64,000 nucleotides of DNA from assembly GCA_036374795.1 (NCBI GenBank), contig DASUTC010000347.1, forward strand, positions 62,001 to 126,000, in the 5' to 3' direction. Under the pieces are notes generated by a model, which did not search any database, had not been told where the DNA came from, and saw only the letters and a program-made list of their open reading frames with translations. Origin of the DNA: Herpetosiphonaceae bacterium (GTDB taxonomy: Bacteria > Chloroflexota > Chloroflexia > Chloroflexales > Kallotenuaceae). Positions 59,389-64,000 of this stretch are shown here, in pieces. Position 1 is the first letter of the stretch. Each line of letters opens with the position of its first letter. Position numbers and translations under genes: made by a program.

Positions 59389-61744
59389 GCCGGTGGTGTT
59401 CGCGGTCCAGTCCTTCGACCAGGGCATGCGCGAGGACGAATGGTCGCTCGACGAGCAGTGGACCCCGTTTTTCGCCGGCCAGGAAGGCCCCCTGCGGATC
59501 ATCTCGATGACGCGGCGCTTCGACCTGCGCGCGCCCCAGGAGCGGATCGACGCACGGCTGCAGCCGCTGGACCTCCGCGCCAAACGCCTGGCGCCGATCG
59601 CGCAGCTGGTCGGGCGCTGGGAGGGGCCGACGACGCCGACGAGCCTGGAGCAGGCGGTCGCCGCGCTGCCCGGCCCTGTGCGGCAGGATCTGGAGGAGGC
59701 GCTCGGCGGGCGCTCCCCGCAGGAGCGCGCGACCTGGGAACAGGCGCTGGACCGGCTGGGCCAGCCGCTGAGCTGGCGGCGCTGGCTCAAAGACTACCAC
59801 CAGCTGTATGACCTGCTGATGCACCAGGTCGCGCTGCGGGGCCTCCACCACTATCTGCTGGCCTGGCTGCCGGAGGGCATGCGCCCCGACGACCAGGCCG
59901 ATCTGGTCGCCCACGCCTTCGATACGGCGGTACAGGTCGCCGATCTGCCCCCGCTGCTGCCGGGCGAGTATACCGAGCAGGCGCAGTGGTTGGAGCCGGT
60001 CGAGCTGCACCACCCGTTTGTGGCGCTGCTGTGCAGCTATGACCTGGCCGGCACCTGGGATGTGCGGACCCTGCACCGCCTGCTCGGCCTCGACCTGGAC
60101 CTCGCCATCTGCGTCGACAGCGCCCCGGTCTCCCGCCTGAAAAGCGAATGGCAGGCGGAACATACCGCCGCCGTGACCGAGAACACGCTCATGCGCGAGG
60201 GCACGCGCGATCATAAGGTGCTGAAGCGCTACCGCGCCGCGAAGGAGATCCAGGAGCTGCTCGACACCCAGCAGCTGCATGATGTGCGGATCGTCGTCGC
60301 CGTGCAGGGCCGGGATCTCGACGAACTGCAGCACCACGTCCGCCAGGTGATCGCCGCGGGCGGCTCGCGCCTGAAGCTGCTCCGCCCGCCGTATGGGCAG
60401 GGGCCGCTGCTCCAGTTCTTCGGTCCCACGCCGACCAACCGGATCGAGTCGGTGGCCCGGCCGCGGCGCATCCCCAGCCAGGGCGTGGCGGTGACGGTGC
60501 CGTTCGGGCTGCGCAAGCCGGATCGGACCGACGGCATCCTGTGGCTGCTCCAGGGCGATACCCCGATCCTGTTCGATCCGTTCCCGCCGGGTCGAGCGGG
60601 GCATACGGTGATCCTGGGCAAGCCAGGGTATGGCAAGACCTTTAGCTTGAATACCTGGTCCACCCGGCTGGCGGCGCTCGGCTGCCAGGTCGTGGTCTAC
60701 GAGCCGCAGGGCCACTCCCGGCGCCTGGTGGAAGCGGCCGGGCGCTGTGGGGCGCGCTACGTGCTGGATCTGCGGCAGCAGGTCAACGTGCTGGATGTGG
60801 TGGCGACCCGCGACGCGCAGGGCCGGCCGCCGTCGCTCGGCGAGCAGATCGCGCACGTGACGGCGCAACTCAGCGTGCTGCTCGGCACCAGCCGCCCCGG
60901 TGGCGATGGCAAGGTCGTCTTTCTGGCCCGGGAGTGGACGAGCCTGGAGCGGGGCATCCTGGATCTCGCGCTGCAGCAGCTCTACGCGGACGTGGACCTG
61001 GAAACGGTGACGGTGGCGGAGACGCCGATCCTGGGCGACCTGTGCGACGCGCTCGCGACGGTGGCGGAGCAGCTGCGAGCGGAAGGGGAAGGGGAAGGGG
61101 CGACGATTGCGCAGCGGGTGGTGACCGAGATCAATCTACGGCTGGTGCGCGGCTCGCTGGGCGCGACCTTCAACGCGCACACGACGGTGGACTGGAACGT
61201 TACCCACGATGTGACCGCGTATGACTTCAGCGCGATCCCCGACGGCGAGTTGCGGACGTTCTTCTACGGGCAGGCATTCGCGGCGCTGAACCGGGTAATC
61301 CGCTCGCCGCTGCGCGACCGGTCCCGCCCCCTGGTCGCGGCGATCGACGAGTTCCAGTACATGCGCCGGGTGCCCTGGCTGGCGACGTTCGCGGCGGAAG
61401 CCACGAAGACCTGGCGGACGTTCAATGGGCATTTCTGGACCATCGATCAGGATGCGCATACGTATCTGGGTGCCGAAGGCGGGGTGGCGGACGAGGCGAT
61501 GCTGTCGATCTTCCAGAACGCGACGATCAAGATCATCTTCCGGCAGGATGCCGAGCCGGCCAAGCGGCTGGGGCATGTGGTCGATGGGCTGCGCGTGGCG
61601 CATATGCAGCAGATCAAGCAGCTCGGCCAGGGGGAATGTGTGCTGGTCTGGGAGGCGGATGATGACGCCCATCGCCAGAACGAGGTGTTTGTGGGCCGGG
61701 TCGAGCCGACGGATGCCGAGCTGCGGGTGTTTACCGGCACGTAG
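59381..61744 (+). CDS. VirB4/TraC-like conjugation ATPase
   Basis: The 787-residue protein has an N-terminal domain (1-390) and a motor domain with Walker A GKPGYGKT (413-420) and Walker B LVAAIDEFQYM (Asp656), followed by the sensor region IDQDAHTYLG and Gln-rich FQNATIKIIFRQD. This is the conserved energy source of type IV secretion. The start overlaps the PrgI-like gene by eight bases. It is the last gene of the operon visible; no VirB11, VirD4 or relaxase gene follows within the window. The FtsK-like protein at 12506 is the only coupling-protein candidate here. Confidence 0.88.
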   Translation: MPEPVVFAVQSFDQGMREDEWSLDEQWTPFFAGQEGPLRIISMTRRFDLRAPQERIDARLQPLDLRAKRLAPIAQLVGRWEGPTTPTSLEQAVAALPGPVRQDLEEALGGRSPQERATWEQALDRLGQPLSWRRWLKDYHQLYDLLMHQVALRGLHHYLLAWLPEGMRPDDQADLVAHAFDTAVQVADLPPLLPGEYTEQAQWLEPVELHHPFVALLCSYDLAGTWDVRTLHRLLGLDLDLAICVDSAPVSRLKSEWQAEHTAAVTENTLMREGTRDHKVLKRYRAAKEIQELLDTQQLHDVRIVVAVQGRDLDELQHHVRQVIAAGGSRLKLLRPPYGQGPLLQFFGPTPTNRIESVARPRRIPSQGVAVTVPFGLRKPDRTDGILWLLQGDTPILFDPFPPGRAGHTVILGKPGYGKTFSLNTWSTRLAALGCQVVVYEPQGHSRRLVEAAGRCGARYVLDLRQQVNVLDVVATRDAQGRPPSLGEQIAHVTAQLSVLLGTSRPGGDGKVVFLAREWTSLERGILDLALQQLYADVDLETVTVAETPILGDLCDALATVAEQLRAEGEGEGATIAQRVVTEINLRLVRGSLGATFNAHTTVDWNVTHDVTAYDFSAIPDGELRTFFYGQAFAALNRVIRSPLRDRSRPLVAAIDEFQYMRRVPWLATFAAEATKTWRTFNGHFWTIDQDAHTYLGAEGGVADEAMLSIFQNATIKIIFRQDAEPAKRLGHVVDGLRVAHMQQIKQLGQGECVLVWEADDDAHRQNEVFVGRVEPTDAELRVFTGT

Positions 61745-62552
61745 TGTGGAAGATCTGCTTTCTGGCAGAGGGCTATCAGCGCGTTTACCATTAGTAAGCG
61801 GGCATCGTCGAGATAGAGGATCTCTCAACGTTGAGCTTCATCGGCTATTTCAGCCTGCTTTGGTGTTCAACGGATCGATTGGTCGGGGAATCGCTGCGCG
61901 TTCCAACGATTCTCGGCGTTCAATTAGAGGAAACACAAAAGATCGTCAAACAGCGCCTCTGCATCAACATGTCGCAGCTTCTCGGCTCCGCCATTGGTCC
62001 GCCGGCGCCCCCGCGCACGCTATGATAGGGATCGGCACGAACCGCGCTGTGCCACCGTCCGCAATCGCAGGCGCTGCTGTGGTGGGCGTGTTCGGCGCCC
62101 AGTCGTTGGGCGTCGCGTTGACCAAATGCCAGCAACCATCGGTGTTATGCGAGACATTTTGGACGTGCATGGTTGGCGACAGTGGCAGCCCCAGTCACTG
62201 GGGCTGATCCGACGACCGCAGCCAGCGGGTGCGTTTCTCGATCATCGTCAGCATCTAATCGACGTGGGCGCGATCATGCTCGTGCGCCAAGGAGCCGATC
62301 CCCGGGATCGGCTCCACCCACGTAAATGTTCTACCGCCATCTGACGATTGAACAAACGGCGTGCGTGACGCGCCGGGCAGTCTGACGATCAACGCTGACC
62401 CGCCGGAGAGCGCCAGGTCTGCCCGACGGACACCGCTTCTGGAGCCGTGATTGTGCCACGAACCCGCTCGCCGACGGCGTCAGTTCACTGAGCATAACTA
62501 TTCCCGGCGACCAGCGTAGGAGCAGAATCTCCACTTGACCTCCTCCGCTGCA
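61745..62552. other. About 0.8 kb without a firm gene, with two perfect hairpins
   Basis: CAGCCCCAGT / ACTGGGGCTG (62186-62206, one-base gap) and GGAGCCGATCC / GGATCGGCTCC (62291-62315, three-base loop) are perfect inverted repeats between the convergent VirB4-like and RHS genes and may terminate either. A possible broken gene on the minus strand is listed separately. A plus-strand frame at 61994-62344 has no ribosome-binding site and is not called. Confidence 0.45.
62331..62534 (-). pseudogene. Possible truncated RHS immunity gene
   Basis: AGGAGG lies five bases before a GTG at 62534, only 19 bases downstream of the RHS stop, where immunity genes usually start. The first residues (EILLLRWSPGIVMLSEL) look protein-like, but the frame becomes Arg-rich and stops after 67 codons. 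It may be a frameshifted remnant of the cognate immunity gene, or chance. Confidence 0.3.
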
Positions 62553-64000
62553 TTATAGCCCGAAACAATTCGCCAGTCTGTCAGCGGCTTTGCGGACGTA
62601 CCGGTCTCCTAATATTGCGCCGACACCGCCCCCAGCAACGCTGCCGACAGCCGCGCCGGCAAGTCCACCATGGGGTCCAGCGATCGCTGTGCCAATGGTA
62701 CCAAGACCCACCGCGCCGGCTTTGGCTCCTGCTAAGCCCCCGGCAAGCGCCCCACTAAACCCCCCTGCTTCCTGCAACGCGACCCGTCCACGCTGGCCTT
62801 CCGGTGCATTGATCACGTTACCGATGGCAATCCCAGCATCTGCACCCAGCAATACAGCGCCTCCTTTTTTGAAGCCCTCAGCCAAGAGATCAGCCCCAGC
62901 ATTCGCGCGCGTCGCGCTTTCCAACATGTCCTTGACTGTCTTGCCCCGCACGTCGCGCTGGTACTCATACGATGGCATATCGGCTGGGCCGCGCTCTACT
63001 TGATTGTACAAATCGATGATAGGTTCGCCCTTGTTCCGAATGTCTTGCCGGAGTTGGTTGCGCTTATCGACCACCTCACGCGCGAATTCTTCATTGATTG
63101 GACGCCCGTTCTCCACTTGGCGACGGATGTCATTTGCCAGTTCCGCCTTGCCCTTATGATACTGATCGCGCAGTCGTCCCTCATTGATGAGGCTGTGACC
63201 AGCCCGCTTCCGTGCCGAGCCATCGTTAGCGCGGCCACCGCCGCCTCTGCCACAATCGCACCAATGTCCAGTCGGATCGGTGAAGGTAACTGGGTTATTC
63301 TCGGTGTAGGTGTAGCGGTTGAGCGACTGCGGACGGTCCACAAAACCCGCGAACGTATCCCGCTGGAGGAAGCGCCCTAGCTCAGGGGCGTAGTGTCGTG
63401 CGCGCAGATACACCAGGCTGTCCGCCGTCCCCGTCCGCTCGCCCGTGAAGCCAAGCGTCGTGGTGGCGGAGCCGATCTGGTGCCGGATGCTGCCGAAGGC
63501 ATCGTAGCTGCTGGTTCGCACGCTCGCGCCCGTGCTATCTGTGAGCCGCCGCACGCTGCCCAGGCCATCCAGCAGCGGAAACGCGACGGGCTGCGCGCTG
63601 CCACTCGCGCGCTGTTGCTGCGCCGCTACGCCGTCCGGTCCGTAGGCGTAGCGGAGTTCGGTTCCATCAGCGCGGACTTCGCCCAGGACGGTTGGTAACG
63701 GCGCTGCTTCATCCACGAGCAGGTCCATGGCAACGCCGTCGACCGTCTCGCGAATAAGGTTGCCCCAGCCGTCGTAGTCGTAGCTGGTCGTCGTGCCACC
63801 GCGCACGGTTTGGATCAGCCGGTTGGCCGCGTCGAAGGTGTAGGCGGTCGTGCCGTCGCTGAGCAGGTTGCCGTTCGTGTCGTAGCTGAATCCGGGATTG
63901 GTGATCCGGCCACTTGCGTCGTAGCTGTAGGTCGGGACACCGTTGATCGTCGTCCGATTACCCACTGCATCGTAGCCATACGCCACACTGCTCGCGCCAG
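62553..64000 (-). CDS. RHS/YD-repeat protein, 3' part with polymorphic toxin tail
   Basis: The frame is open to the window edge, so the N-terminal part is missing; a GTG at 63986 is internal. YD repeats (YGYDAVGNRTT, YSYDASGRIT, YTFDAANRLIQ) lead to the RHS core (PLLDGLGSVRRLTD and the RARHYAPELGRFLQRDTF region, ending NRYTYTENNPVTFTDPTGHW). The roughly 240 residues after DPTGHW form the variable toxin: a charged helical part and then a Gly/Ala-rich hydrophobic segment (GGLAGAKAGAVGLGTIGTA, SVAGGGVGAILGD) with glycine-zipper pattern, suggesting membrane insertion. No nuclease motif is seen. Confidence 0.88.
   Translation of the reverse strand, partial: GASSVAYGYDAVGNRTTINGVPTYSYDASGRITNPGFSYDTNGNLLSDGTTAYTFDAANRLIQTVRGGTTTSYDYDGWGNLIRETVDGVAMDLLVDEAAPLPTVLGEVRADGTELRYAYGPDGVAAQQQRASGSAQPVAFPLLDGLGSVRRLTDSTGASVRTSSYDAFGSIRHQIGSATTTLGFTGERTGTADSLVYLRARHYAPELGRFLQRDTFAGFVDRPQSLNRYTYTENNPVTFTDPTGHWCDCGRGGGGRANDGSARKRAGHSLINEGRLRDQYHKGKAELANDIRRQVENGRPINEEFAREVVDKRNQLRQDIRNKGEPIIDLYNQVERGPADMPSYEYQRDVRGKTVKDMLESATRANAGADLLAEGFKKGGAVLLGADAGIAIGNVINAPEGQRGRVALQEAGGFSGALAGGLAGAKAGAVGLGTIGTAIAGPHGGLAGAAVGSVAGGGVGAILGDRYVRKAADRLANCFGL

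Noticed and set aside
1-64000. tRNA, rRNA or intact transposase genes
   Set aside because: No cloverleaf-like or rRNA sequence was recognised, and no frame shows DDE, HUH or recombinase motifs.

Overview
The window looks like part of a large plasmid or other extrachromosomal replicon from a filamentous member of the Chloroflexota (class Chloroflexia). The sequence evidence for the lineage is indirect: secreted proteins with long Thr-Pro linkers, a C-terminal FLPIVR tail of the kind seen on exported Chloroflexia proteins, and a three-gene diterpene cluster resembling one described from Herpetosiphon. The evidence for a plasmid is stronger: a ParM/ParR-type locus, a ParA/ribbon-helix-helix locus flanked by two direct-repeat arrays, an iteron-like array next to a probable initiator gene, a second probable initiator, and a type IV secretion operon. 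I see no rRNA, tRNA, CRISPR array, intact transposase or relaxase gene.

Layout. 0-5.5 kb: unknown proteins, a secreted double CAP-domain protein and a helix-turn-helix regulator. 5.5-11.2 kb: a hemolysin-III-like membrane protein and a KaiC-like ATPase with two stand-alone receivers, lying between two diverged copies of a non-coding repeat. 11.5-14.9 kb: a membrane protein and an FtsK-like translocase in one operon. 15.1-18.1 kb: ParM/ParR and a regulator. 18.1-22.3 kb: iteron region, an initiator with a DnaA-N-like tail, and the ParA locus. 22.3-29.1 kb: a PHAX-domain protein, then a P450/prenyl-synthase-like/class II diterpene cyclase cluster headed by a sensor kinase, with a divergent response regulator. 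29.3-35.3 kb: a tandem ribbon-helix-helix protein with a striking palindromic operator, a second DnaA-N-tailed initiator overlapping a catalytically degraded exonuclease, and a PAS-STAS protein. 35.4-47.3 kb: a C25-like peptidase, degenerate signalling proteins and large surface proteins, one with an LPATG sorting signal. 47.5-49.0 kb: a visibly AT-richer tailspike-like beta-helix gene. 49.8-61.7 kb: a type IV secretion operon (NlpC/P60 hydrolase, VirB6-like, pilin-like, PrgI-like and VirB4-like proteins). 62.5 kb to the end: the 3' part of an RHS toxin gene.

The most unusual signals are (i) one promoter-like architecture repeated three times with identical internal spacing, 44 and 39 bases between its blocks, in front of three separate units; (ii) two initiators that both end in a DnaA domain-I-like module, one coupled to a dead exonuclease; (iii) a plasmid-borne diterpene operon with its own sensor kinase; and (iv) a PHAX RNA-binding domain, best known from eukaryotic snRNA export, next to the ParA locus. 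No annotation here was tested against a database; all family calls rest on motifs read by eye.
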